Part shown: in pieces, positions 8,606-16,999 of the stretch
Position numbering within the stretch: position 1 is the first letter of the stretch
Layout: each line of letters begins with the position of its first letter
Origin: Maritimibacter sp.
GTDB lineage: Bacteria; Pseudomonadota; Alphaproteobacteria; Rhodobacterales; Rhodobacteraceae
NCBI GenBank assembly: GCA_011389895.1
Contig: JAABTN010000018.1
Span: forward strand, 1 to 52,738
DNA length: 52,738 nucleotides
Direction: 5' to 3'
Notes under the pieces: model-generated
Seen by the model: the letters and a program-made list of their open reading frames with translations, nothing else
The model's database searches: none
Told to the model about the DNA's origin: nothing
Program-made: the position numbers and the translations under genes

Positions 8606-9214
8606 ATGCATGGTTTGATCAGTCGTTCATTCGAGGACTTCGTCAAATCCGCCTATGGGCCCGGCGTCTGGCGACAGGCGATGATCGCGCTTGATGCCGG
8701 GGTGGACGGCTTCGAGACGATGCTGCACTACGATGACGCACTGGTGGACAGGGTCGTGACACTGTGTTCCGAGCAGCTTGGCAAGCCGCGCGAGGCGCTT
8801 TTGGAAGACTTCGGGACGCATCTCGTGGCGGGGGAAGGGGCCGCCCGGGTGCGCCGTTTGTTGCGCTTTGGCGGTGTGGATTACGGGGATTTTCTGCATT
8901 CGCTGGATGAACTGGCCGGACGTGCCGCGCTCGCCGTGCCCGACATCGACCTTCCGGAGATGGAGCTTTTGCGTGTCAGCGATGCGCACTACGAGCTTGT
9001 TTGCCGAAGCGGGTTTCGCGGTGTCGGCTTTGTCATCATGGGTCTATTGCGTGCGCTGGCCGATGATTATGGGGCGCTCGCGTTGCTTGACCATCTCGGG
9101 CTGCGCGACCGGTGCGAAGTGATCTCGATCCTGCTGCTGGAAAGCGATTTTGCCGAGGGTCGCGGATTTGACCTTGCCCCAAGCGCGGTGGGGGCCGGGG
9201 GGGCGGCACGATGA
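8606..9214 (+). CDS. H-NOX (heme-NO/O2-binding) domain protein lacking the proximal His
   Basis: A 202-residue stand-alone H-NOX-fold protein. The N-terminus MHGLISRSFEDFVKSAYG and the YDD...EQLG...LLEDFG pattern are typical of the family. GAGGGAA precedes the ATG at 8606. In heme-binding H-NOX proteins the proximal ligand is a His near residue 102, followed by a YxSxR motif at about 131-135 that binds heme propionates. Here the matching positions are A104 (in FLHSLDELA) and C133-x-S135-x-F137, so His, Tyr and Arg are all replaced and only Ser remains. It overlaps an HNOBA-GGDEF gene by ATGA and is almost certainly its sensory partner. Whether it binds heme is doubtful; another ligand, a non-canonical heme site (for example H98), or a heme-free role are possible. 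Confidence 0.85.
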   Translation: MHGLISRSFEDFVKSAYGPGVWRQAMIALDAGVDGFETMLHYDDALVDRVVTLCSEQLGKPREALLEDFGTHLVAGEGAARVRRLLRFGGVDYGDFLHSLDELAGRAALAVPDIDLPEMELLRVSDAHYELVCRSGFRGVGFVIMGLLRALADDYGALALLDHLGLRDRCEVISILLLESDFAEGRGFDLAPSAVGAGGAAR

Positions 9215-10236
9215 GCAAGACGCCCTTGATCCGCGTGCCCCTGCAATCGCTGGACGTGATGATGCCCTTGCACATCGTGGTCGATGTGGATGGCTACATT
9301 CAGCATGTCGGGCCGACCATGGCAAAGGTCTTTGGCGACACGCCGCATATCGGCGTTCGGATGCTGGATCTCTTTGACCTGCGCCGCCCGGATGAAGCGG
9401 CGATCGTGCGCATGCTTCGGGCCGGGGCGACGGGCAAGGTTCTGTTGAAACGGAAAGATCGCGCGCAGACCCAGATGATCGGGGTCGCGGTGACGCTGCC
9501 GGGATACGAGGGCATCTTGGTCAACCTGTCCTTCGGCATTTCGATTTTCGACGCAGTTGCACAATACCGGCTCGCCGGGTCGGATTTCGCGCCCACCGAT
9601 CTCACGCTGGAGCTTTTGTATCTTGCCGAGGCGAATTCGGCGGCGATGGCGGAAAGCCGCGCGTTGAACATGCGGCTGCATGGCGCGGTGACGCAAGCGG
9701 GGGCCGAGGCGACCACCGACACGCTCACGGGGCTTCAAAACCGTCGCGCGCTCGACCAGGCCTTGCTTCGGCTGATCGAGCGGGACATCCCCTTCACGCT
9801 GGCCCATCTAGATCTCGATTTCTTCAAGAGCGTGAACGACACCTTCGGTCATGCCGCCGGGGACCGGGTGCTGGTCGAGGTGGCCCGGGTGCTACAGGAC
9901 GAAACCCGCGACGAAGACACTGTGGCGCGGGTGGGGGGCGATGAATTCGTGCTCGTCTTCGCGGGTCTCACGGACCAGCAACGGTTGTCGACGGTGGCCG
10001 AGCGGATCATCCAACGGCTGGAAGAGCCGATATCCTTCGGACGTGAGATGTGCAGGATTTCGGCGACCATCGGGCTTGTATCCTCGACCCAATACGACGC
10101 GCCCGATGCCAGCCGGATGCTGGTGGATGCCGATCTTGCGCTCTACGAATCCAAGGGCGCCGGGCGGGCGCAATTCAGTTTCTTTGGGCAGGGACCGAAA
10201 GGCCCCGGTGGTCGGGATGCGCAAAAGATCGCCTGA
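9211..10236 (+). CDS. HNOBA-GGDEF diguanylate cyclase, partner of H-NOX
   Basis: A 341-residue soluble diguanylate cyclase. Residues about 15-150 match the heme-NO-binding-associated (HNOBA) PAS-like domain of guanylate cyclases: PLHIVVDVDGYIQHVG, then MLDLFDLRRP, then a helical signalling segment. The cyclase domain (about 165-325) has TDTLTGLQNRRALD, DLDFFKSVND and an intact GGDEF (242-246). An inhibitory RxxD site, RDED (233-236), lies five residues upstream, so feedback inhibition by c-di-GMP is expected. The ATGA overlap with the H-NOX gene implies co-translation and a complex. H-NOX/diguanylate cyclase pairs where NO changes cyclase output are known in other bacteria, including a roseobacter (from memory). 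Confidence 0.92.
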   Translation: MSKTPLIRVPLQSLDVMMPLHIVVDVDGYIQHVGPTMAKVFGDTPHIGVRMLDLFDLRRPDEAAIVRMLRAGATGKVLLKRKDRAQTQMIGVAVTLPGYEGILVNLSFGISIFDAVAQYRLAGSDFAPTDLTLELLYLAEANSAAMAESRALNMRLHGAVTQAGAEATTDTLTGLQNRRALDQALLRLIERDIPFTLAHLDLDFFKSVNDTFGHAAGDRVLVEVARVLQDETRDEDTVARVGGDEFVLVFAGLTDQQRLSTVAERIIQRLEEPISFGREMCRISATIGLVSSTQYDAPDASRMLVDADLALYESKGAGRAQFSFFGQGPKGPGGRDAQKIA

Positions 10237-10717
10237 GCAGACATCAGTTCCAAATTGTCAGCCCCATTGCAAGGGGCCGCATAGTCTGGTGGCGATTGGC
10301 ACCACCACACACCTGCGCCACACGGCCCCGACCGCAGCAAGGTTTCTGCGACGCAGCATCTCGGTTCTGTCGCAAAAAAAGGCAGCGGCGGCCAAGGGGT
10401 GAGTCGCCCATTTCGCACCTGCAGCATCACGGGCGCGTCCGAATATCGGGCAGGCCCGGACAATACCGCCCAAAAATCGCGCATTCCCTTCTGATGCGCG
10501 ACGACCCCCGGCCCAGATGTTGCCTCAGAAAGACGGTTGGAAAACCGTTGCCGTGCCCCGGCCAAATGTCTTTGTCGCGAAATGTGACACCCCGGGGCGC
10601 GCAACGACCCTTCGATCGAAACAAGGTCGGAGCGCTGACGCGACCAACAGCTCGCGGGGGGATCCGCCGACCGTGCCGTGACCGGCGCTTGGCCCCATCC
10701 CGCACCAGGAGGGACAG
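10237..10717 (+). other. long intergenic region upstream of urtA
   Basis: 481 bases without a convincing gene; the open frames here are GC-driven shadows. It must carry the urt promoter. Near 10287-10307 is an inverted repeat TGGTGG-N9-CCACCA that could be an operator. No clear NtrC site (GCAC-N11-GTGC type) was seen. A sigma-54-like match at 10537-10552 has wrong spacing. GGAGGG lies just before the urtA ATG. Confidence 0.4.
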
Positions 10718-12001
10718 ATGAAATCCATTAAAACCGCTCTCGTCGGAACCGTGGCCTTCGCCGCGATGACCGCGACCGCACAGGCACAAGATTGCCCGAT
10801 CAAGGTCGGCGTTCTCCATTCGCTTTCCGGCACCATGGCAATCTCGGAAACCACGCTCAAGGACACCATGGAAATGCTGGTGGCCAAGCAGAACGAAGCC
10901 GGCGGCGTGCTCGGCTGCGATTTGGAAGCGGTCGTGGTCGACCCGGCCTCGGACTGGCCGCTCTTCGCCGAGAAGGCGCGGGAGCTTTTGACCGTTCAAG
11001 AGGTCGACGTGATCTTCGGCAGCTGGACATCGGTGTCGCGCAAATCGGTTCTCCCGGTGCTTGAGGAGCTGAACGGTCTCATGTTCTACCCGGTGCAATA
11101 CGAGGGCGAGGAATCGTCCAAGAACGTGTTCTACACGGGTGCCGCACCGAACCAGCAGGCGATCCCGGCCACCGATTACTTTCTCGACGAGCTCGGGGTC
11201 GAGAAATTCGCCCTGCTCGGCACCGATTATGTCTATCCCCGCACGACAAACAACATTCTGGAAAGCTACCTAATGGACAAGGGTATCTCGGAAGAAGACA
11301 TCTTCGTGAACTACACGCCCTTCGGCCATTCTGACTGGTCGAAGGTCGTCGCCGATGTCGTGGCGCTTGGCGCGGATGGCAAGAAAGTCGGCGTGATCTC
11401 GACCATCAACGGGGATGCCAACGTCGGGTTCTACAAGGAGCTTGCCTCTGCCGGTATCTCGGCCGAGGACATTCCGGTCGTGGCCTTCTCGGTTGGTGAA
11501 GAAGAGCTTGCCGGTCTGGACACCTCGAACCTCGTCGGCCACCTCGCCGCCTGGAATTACTTCATGTCCGCCGACACCGAAGCCAACGCGGAATTCATCG
11601 CGTCCTGGCACGACTTCATCGGGGACGAAACCCGCGTGGCCAACGACCCGATGGAGGCGCATTATATCGGCTTCAACATGTGGGTGAACGCCGTGACCGA
11701 GGCCGAGACCACCGATGTCGATGCCGTGCGCACCGCCATGTGGGGGCAGGAGTATCCGAACCTGACGGGCGGCACAGCCGTGATGGGCACCAACCATCAC
11801 CTCGCCAAGCCGGTGCTGATCGGTGAGATCCTTGAGGATGGTCAATTCGACATCATCAGCCAGACCACGGAAGTGGCGGGGGATGCCTGGACCGACTACC
11901 TGCCGGAATCGGCGGTCCTGAAGTCCGATTGGCAAGAGCTCGAGTGCGGTATGTACAACACCGAAACCAGCACCTGCGTGCAGATCGAATCCAACTACTG
12001 A
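10718..12001 (+). CDS. urtA: urea ABC transporter substrate-binding protein
   Basis: A 427-residue periplasmic type-1 solute-binding protein that captures urea for the UrtBCDE permease. A Sec signal peptide (MKSIKTALVG to TAQAQ, cleavage near residue 24) is followed by the UrtA-type mature start CPIKVGVLHSLSGTMAISE. Other UrtA hallmarks are MFYPVQYEGEESSKNVFYTG, GTDYVYPRTTNNI and TNHHLAKPVLIGE. CCAGGAGGGACAG immediately precedes the ATG. It leads a five-gene cluster in the canonical order urtABCDE. Such operons are usually induced by nitrogen limitation through NtrC; no site was identified here. Confidence 0.96.
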   Translation: MKSIKTALVGTVAFAAMTATAQAQDCPIKVGVLHSLSGTMAISETTLKDTMEMLVAKQNEAGGVLGCDLEAVVVDPASDWPLFAEKARELLTVQEVDVIFGSWTSVSRKSVLPVLEELNGLMFYPVQYEGEESSKNVFYTGAAPNQQAIPATDYFLDELGVEKFALLGTDYVYPRTTNNILESYLMDKGISEEDIFVNYTPFGHSDWSKVVADVVALGADGKKVGVISTINGDANVGFYKELASAGISAEDIPVVAFSVGEEELAGLDTSNLVGHLAAWNYFMSADTEANAEFIASWHDFIGDETRVANDPMEAHYIGFNMWVNAVTEAETTDVDAVRTAMWGQEYPNLTGGTAVMGTNHHLAKPVLIGEILEDGQFDIISQTTEVAGDAWTDYLPESAVLKSDWQELECGMYNTETSTCVQIESNY

Positions 12002-12058
12002 TCGTGGCACTTTCGGGCGGCGGGGTGACCCGCCGCCCTTTCCTTGGGGTAGGGTAAC

Positions 12059-14029
12059 ATGTTGAAACGGGTGTTGGTGATCGTGCTTGCCGCGATTTGC
12101 CTTGGGGCGGTCGCGCAGGCGCAGACCGACGATGCTGGCGGTGCCGGGCTTGGCGCGATACAGGTCATCTTGCAGGATCAGGCCGAGATCATCGTCGAAA
12201 GCTCGCGCCAGACGATTGCGCCGGCCATCGACGCGGTGGCGGACAGCGGGCTGCCCCAGGCGCAGCGGGTGATGGAGGTCTGGCAGGCGCGCGACATGTA
12301 TCGGCGCATCTCGGACGGGCTTTTCTTCGCAGCCGAGGAAACCGGTGACGATGTCTGGACCCTGACCGATTTCGACACCGGTGCCAATGTCGGCGAGCTG
12401 TCGGGTGACGCGCTGGAGCAGATCAAGCCGAACTCCGGCGTGCGTAGCTTGATCGGGACCGCGCTGGTCCGGTTCCAGTTGAACGACCCCGACCCCGCAA
12501 AACGCGAAGATGCGATTTCATCGCTGGAACGGCGCGCCAATGCGGACCTGCTTGACCCCCTTCGCGCCTCGATCGAGGGCGAGCCCGATGCGTCGCTCAA
12601 GGCGCGCAAAATCCGCACCGAACGCATGCTGACCGTCGCTTATGAGCCCGATGAAGCCGCGCGGATCGCGGCCATTGAAGAGCTTTCGGGCGATCTGGGC
12701 GTTGATGTGCGCGCGGCGCTCAACCCGCTTGTCGCGACCACGATCCGGGCCTATCCGGACGGTGTGCCGGATGATGTGAACCTTGCTGCGATCCTGACCC
12801 CGGGCACCGATGCGCTGTCGCGCGCGGAAGCCTATGAGATGACCGATGGTCCGGCGCTGGTGTCAGACGCCGACCTTATGAATGCCTTGCAGGCAAATAT
12901 CGATGACGGGATGGTCGGCGGTGTGCCGGTGGCAGCGCTGTCTGACCCGGGGCGGCGCGCGGCGGCCTATGGCGCGCTCGCAGATGCGGGCGTGGTGGCG
13001 CCGCGCCCGACCGAGGCGCAGGTGCAAGCTGCCCTAGATGCCGTGACCTTTGCGGCGATCTATTCCGATCCGTCGCCCGCGGTGACACAAGCCGCCGAAG
13101 CGGCGCTCGCGAAGATCGCGACCAACGTGGGCCTGAACCAGGTCTTCGATCTGGGTTTGGACGCGCTGAGCCTTGGCTCGATCTATTTCCTTGCCGCCAT
13201 CGGGTTGGCCATCACCTTTGGCGTGATGGGCGTGATCAACATGGCGCATGGCGAGTTTATCATGATGGGCGCCTACACTGGCTTCGTGGTTCAGCAGGTC
13301 GTGCCGAACCACACCCTGTCCATTGTCCTCGCGATCCCGCTGGCCTTCGCCGTGACCTTTGCTGCCGGGGTGGCGTTGGAGCGGTTGGTGATCCGGTGGC
13401 TTTACAACCGCCCGCTTGAGACGCTTCTGGCCACCTTCGGGGTTTCCATTGCCCTGCAACAGCTTGCCAAGAACATCTTCGGCACGCAGGCGCGGCCGCT
13501 GACCAGCCCCGATTGGTTGGGCGGCGCGGTGGTGATCAACGACGTCGTGTCGATTTCAACGATCAGGATCGCGATCTTCGTGCTCGCGCTCATTTTCCTC
13601 GCGGTGTTCCTGTTCATCATGAAGCGCACGCGGCTGGGATTGGAAACGCGGGCGGTGACGCAGAACCCCGGCATGGCGGGCGCGATGGGCATCAACCCGG
13701 GGCGCGTCAACATGCTGACTTTCGGCCTCGGCTCGGGGATTGCCGGGATCGCCGGGGTTGCCATCGGGCTTTATGCCCAGGTCACCTCGGAAATCGGGCA
13801 AGCATATATCGTGCAGAGTTTCATGACCGTGGTCGTGGGTGGCGTCGGCAATATCTGGGGCACCCTGCTGGGGGCCGGGATGATCGGCGCGCTGCACAAG
13901 GGAATCGAATGGTTCAACCCGTCGAACACGCTCGCCGCCCAAACCTACATGATCATCTTCATCATCATTTTCATCCAGTTCCGGCCCCGTGGCATCATTG
14001 CCCTGAAGGGCCGGGCAGCGGGGGATTGA
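12059..14029 (+). CDS. urtB: urea ABC transporter permease UrtB
   Basis: A 656-residue LivH-like inner-membrane permease. A signal-peptide-like N-terminus (about 1-21) leads into a periplasmic region of roughly 330 residues rich in Ala/Asp and HEAT-like helices. The membrane domain (about 350-650) begins DLGLDALSLGSIYFLAAIGL and contains GVMGVINMAHGEFIMMGAYT, the permease loop typical of branched-chain amino acid/urea systems. UrtB proteins commonly have an N-terminal extension before the permease part, though this one is long. It lies 57 bases after urtA and 69 bases before urtC. Confidence 0.95.
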   Translation: MLKRVLVIVLAAICLGAVAQAQTDDAGGAGLGAIQVILQDQAEIIVESSRQTIAPAIDAVADSGLPQAQRVMEVWQARDMYRRISDGLFFAAEETGDDVWTLTDFDTGANVGELSGDALEQIKPNSGVRSLIGTALVRFQLNDPDPAKREDAISSLERRANADLLDPLRASIEGEPDASLKARKIRTERMLTVAYEPDEAARIAAIEELSGDLGVDVRAALNPLVATTIRAYPDGVPDDVNLAAILTPGTDALSRAEAYEMTDGPALVSDADLMNALQANIDDGMVGGVPVAALSDPGRRAAAYGALADAGVVAPRPTEAQVQAALDAVTFAAIYSDPSPAVTQAAEAALAKIATNVGLNQVFDLGLDALSLGSIYFLAAIGLAITFGVMGVINMAHGEFIMMGAYTGFVVQQVVPNHTLSIVLAIPLAFAVTFAAGVALERLVIRWLYNRPLETLLATFGVSIALQQLAKNIFGTQARPLTSPDWLGGAVVINDVVSISTIRIAIFVLALIFLAVFLFIMKRTRLGLETRAVTQNPGMAGAMGINPGRVNMLTFGLGSGIAGIAGVAIGLYAQVTSEIGQAYIVQSFMTVVVGGVGNIWGTLLGAGMIGALHKGIEWFNPSNTLAAQTYMIIFIIIFIQFRPRGIIALKGRAAGD

Positions 14030-14098
14030 GCATGCGCGCGTTTTCCGATCACACGACAAGTCCGGTGCCCTTGGCGCGCGCTTTCGGGGAGCTGCGTC

Positions 14099-15328
14099 AT
14101 GGAGCGTAGCTTCCTTTTGAAAAATCCCTCGGTCCTTGTCTTTCTCGCCGTGCTGGCAATGTTCACCATCGCCGTCACCGTGATGTCCGAAGCCTTTGGT
14201 GCGGGGCTTGTTTCGACCAGCTTCGTCAAGACGTTGGGCAAGACGCTGTGCCTTGCGCTCATCGCCTTGGCGATGGACCTTGTCTGGGGGTTCGCGGGTA
14301 TCCTGTCGCTGGGTCATTTCGCCTTCTTCGGGTTGGGCGGCTACATGATCGGCATGTGGCTGATGTATGAGCGGACCCGGCTGATCGTCGAAGAAAGCAT
14401 GGCGCAGGCGGCGATCCCGCCGACCGACAGCGAGGTGGTGGATGCCATCGGGTCGCAGATTTTCGGGGTCGTGGGCTCTGCTGACTTCCCCCCGATCTGG
14501 ATGTTTGCCGATAGCCTGACCGCGCAGCTCGTGCTCGTGGTGGCGGTACCCGGTCTGCTGGCCTTCGTGTTCGGCTGGCTGGCGTTCCGGTCACGGGTGA
14601 CGGGCGTTTACCTGTCGATCCTGACACAAGCGATGACGCTGGCGCTGTCGCTGTATCTCTTTCAAAACGACTCCGGGCTTCGCGGCAACAATGGCCTGTC
14701 TGGCTTGCAAAACCTGCCGGGTGTGACCGCCAGCCAGGATTTCGTGTCGATCTGGTTCTTCTGGGCCTCCGCGCTCGCGCTGGGCCTCGGATATCTGTTC
14801 GCGGCGTGGCTGGTGTCGGGCAAATTCGGCAGCGTCCTGCGCGGTATTCGCGACAACGAGGCGCGGGTTCGGTTTCTGGGCTATTCGGTCGAGGGATACA
14901 AGCTCGTCATCTTCACTGTTTCGGCCATGATCGCAGGCGTCGCGGGCGCGCTTTATTATCCGCAGGCGGGGATCATCAACCCGGCCGAGATCGCGCCCAT
15001 CGCCTCCATCTATCTCGCGGTCTGGGTCGCGATCGGGGGGCGGGGGCGACTCTATGGGGCTGTCATCGGAGCGGTGTTCGTGAGCCTTGTCTCCACCTAC
15101 TTCACCGGCGGGCAGGCGCCGAATATCAATCTCGGGGTCTACGTGATTTCATGGGTAGATTGGTGGACCGTGCTCCTGGGGCTGTCTTTCGTGCTGGTCA
15201 CCTTGTTTGCCCCGCAGGGGATCGGCGGTCTGGTCGACCTGTTCGCCCGGCGCCAGCATCCGGAGCGCCACGGTGCAGATCTTGGACCGGACAAGGGCGC
15301 GCTCCGGGAAAGCGAGGCGGAACAATGA
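14099..15328 (+). CDS. urtC: urea ABC transporter permease UrtC
   Basis: A 409-residue LivM-like permease, second half of the urea channel. Multiple membrane segments are visible, with the family motif WGFAGILSLGHFAFFGLGGY (about 62-81). A periplasmic insertion around residues 95-145 is typical of UrtC. Further hallmarks are LRGNNGLSGLQ and IRDNEARVRFLGYSVEGYK. The C-terminus is a hydrophilic cytoplasmic tail. It overlaps urtD by ATGA, so the permease and ATPase are made together. Confidence 0.95.
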   Translation: MERSFLLKNPSVLVFLAVLAMFTIAVTVMSEAFGAGLVSTSFVKTLGKTLCLALIALAMDLVWGFAGILSLGHFAFFGLGGYMIGMWLMYERTRLIVEESMAQAAIPPTDSEVVDAIGSQIFGVVGSADFPPIWMFADSLTAQLVLVVAVPGLLAFVFGWLAFRSRVTGVYLSILTQAMTLALSLYLFQNDSGLRGNNGLSGLQNLPGVTASQDFVSIWFFWASALALGLGYLFAAWLVSGKFGSVLRGIRDNEARVRFLGYSVEGYKLVIFTVSAMIAGVAGALYYPQAGIINPAEIAPIASIYLAVWVAIGGRGRLYGAVIGAVFVSLVSTYFTGGQAPNINLGVYVISWVDWWTVLLGLSFVLVTLFAPQGIGGLVDLFARRQHPERHGADLGPDKGALRESEAEQ

Positions 15329-16065
15329 GCACGCTTCTCGAGGTTTCCGGCATCTCGGTCACGTTCGACGGGTTCCGCGCGATCAACAACCTGAGTTTCG
15401 ACATAGGCCCGGCCGAGCTACGCGCCATCATCGGGCCCAACGGGGCGGGCAAGACCACCTTCATGGACATCGTGACCGGCAAGACGAAACCGGACGCGGG
15501 CAAGGTCCTCTGGGGCGAGATGTCGCGCAATCTCGTCGGGCTCAATGAGGCGCGGATCGCGCAAGAGGGGATCGGGCGCAAGTTTCAAAAACCCACGGTA
15601 TTCGAGGACCAGACGGTGCAGGAAAACCTTCTCATGGCGCTGAAAAAGAACCGGGGCGCGTTCGCGGTGATCTTCTGGCGGCCCACGGGTGAGGATCTTG
15701 ACCGGGTGACGGAACTCGCCGGCGAAATCGGGCTGGCCAACGAATTGAAACGCAAATCCGGGGAATTGAGCCATGGGCAAAAGCAATGGCTTGAAATCGG
15801 GATGTTGCTTGCGCAGGAGCCACGGCTTCTGCTGGTCGATGAACCGGCGGCGGGCATGACACCCTCTGAACGCGAACACACCACCGCGATCCTTGTCGAA
15901 GCGGCAAAAACGCGGGCGGTTGTCGTGGTGGAGCATGACATGGAATTTATCCGACGCCTCGACTGCCGCGTGACGGTGCTGCACGAAGGGTCGGTGCTGG
16001 CAGAAGGGTCGTTGGGTCACGTGACCGCGGATCAGGAGGTGATCGATGTCTACCTCGGACGCTGA
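15325..16065 (+). CDS. urtD: urea ABC transporter ATP-binding protein UrtD
   Basis: A 246-residue LivG-type ATPase. It has Walker A GPNGAGKTT, the signature LSHGQKQW (a UrtD/LivG variant of LSGGQ), Walker B RLLLVDEPAAGM and the switch His in VVEHDMEF. The ATG at 15325 overlaps the urtC stop by four bases; the longer open frame upstream in this phase runs through urtC and is not real. The C-terminus overlaps urtE by 20 bases. It pairs with UrtE to power urea uptake. Confidence 0.96.
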   Translation: MSTLLEVSGISVTFDGFRAINNLSFDIGPAELRAIIGPNGAGKTTFMDIVTGKTKPDAGKVLWGEMSRNLVGLNEARIAQEGIGRKFQKPTVFEDQTVQENLLMALKKNRGAFAVIFWRPTGEDLDRVTELAGEIGLANELKRKSGELSHGQKQWLEIGMLLAQEPRLLLVDEPAAGMTPSEREHTTAILVEAAKTRAVVVVEHDMEFIRRLDCRVTVLHEGSVLAEGSLGHVTADQEVIDVYLGR

Positions 16066-16765
16066 TCGGATGCTTGAGGTGAGGGGCCTCACCCTTCACT
16101 ACGGCCACAGCCAGATCCTGCATGGGGTCGATCTTGTGGCCGCGACCGGGCAGGTGAGCTGTGTCATGGGCACGAACGGGGTTGGAAAAACCTCGCTCAT
16201 CCGTGCAATCGCCGGGCGGCACAACCGGTCGGCGGGTGAGGTGGTTCTGGACGGAGAACCCCTTGGCGTGCTGCCCGCCCACATGCTGGCGCGCAAGGGC
16301 ATCGCGCTGGTCTCGCAAGGCCGCGAGATCTTTCCGCTGCTCACGGTGCGCGAGAATATGGAGACCGGGTTTTCCGTTCTGCCGAAATCCGACCGGGCCC
16401 TGCCGGAAGAGATGTTCGAGCTTTTCCCTGTTCTCAAGGAGATGCAGCATCGGCGTGGCGGCGATCTTTCTGGCGGGCAACAACAACAGCTTGCTATCGC
16501 CCGCGCGCTCATCACCCGGCCGAAGTTGTTGTTGATGGACGAGCCGACCGAGGGCATTCAACCCAATATCATCCAGATGATCGGCAACGTGATCGCGAAG
16601 CTGCGGGACGAGGGTCAAATGGCCATCGTGCTGGTCGAACAATACTTCGACTTCGCCTATGACCTTGCCGACCGCTTCACGGTGATGCGGCGGGGCGAGG
16701 TCATCATGGACGGTGCGAAAGCCGACGTTGACCGGGCCGCACTGTTGGACAGCGTGTCGGTCTGA
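16046..16765 (+). CDS. urtE: urea ABC transporter ATP-binding protein UrtE
   Basis: A 239-residue LivF-type ATPase with Walker A GTNGVGKTS, signature LSGGQQQQ, Walker B LLLMDEPTEGIQPNI (the IQPNI extension is characteristic of UrtE) and the switch His position occupied by Gln (LVEQYFDF), as is usual in UrtE/LivF. A CAGGAGGTGATCG ribosome site inside the end of urtD precedes the ATG. This is the last urt gene. No urease genes follow, so urea breakdown must be encoded elsewhere. Confidence 0.96.
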   Translation: MSTSDADRMLEVRGLTLHYGHSQILHGVDLVAATGQVSCVMGTNGVGKTSLIRAIAGRHNRSAGEVVLDGEPLGVLPAHMLARKGIALVSQGREIFPLLTVRENMETGFSVLPKSDRALPEEMFELFPVLKEMQHRRGGDLSGGQQQQLAIARALITRPKLLLMDEPTEGIQPNIIQMIGNVIAKLRDEGQMAIVLVEQYFDFAYDLADRFTVMRRGEVIMDGAKADVDRAALLDSVSV

Positions 16766-16999
16766 TCGCCTGCTAATCCGCAGCGCGTCCGTGGCCTGGT
16801 GGGGGCGCGAGGGCGCAACACGGTTGACCCAAGCGCAAGATCAGGCGACGCTGGCAGGGTATTGCAAGACACTTGGGGTCTCGTGGGGTCAGGGCCATGG
16901 CGGACGAAAGGGGCAAAGGTTCGGCGCCGTGCGCCACGTCTTTCCCGCGACGCCCCAGGTGCCGCCCCCGGCCCGTCCACTCTGCAAGGGATAATTGAC

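Noticed and set aside
10537..10552. A sigma-54-like TTGG...TTGC element upstream of urtA
   Set aside because: Spacing between GG and GC is nine bases instead of ten, and the -24 element lacks the CAC; too weak to call.
10050..10721. A 223-codon frame spanning the intergenic region before urtA
   Set aside because: It overlaps the end of the cyclase gene and has Arg/Cys-rich composition typical of GC-driven shadow frames.
14032..14109. A 25-codon frame between urtB and urtC overlapping the urtC start
   Set aside because: Too short, no domain and no ribosome site; the urtC start at 14099 is well placed without it.
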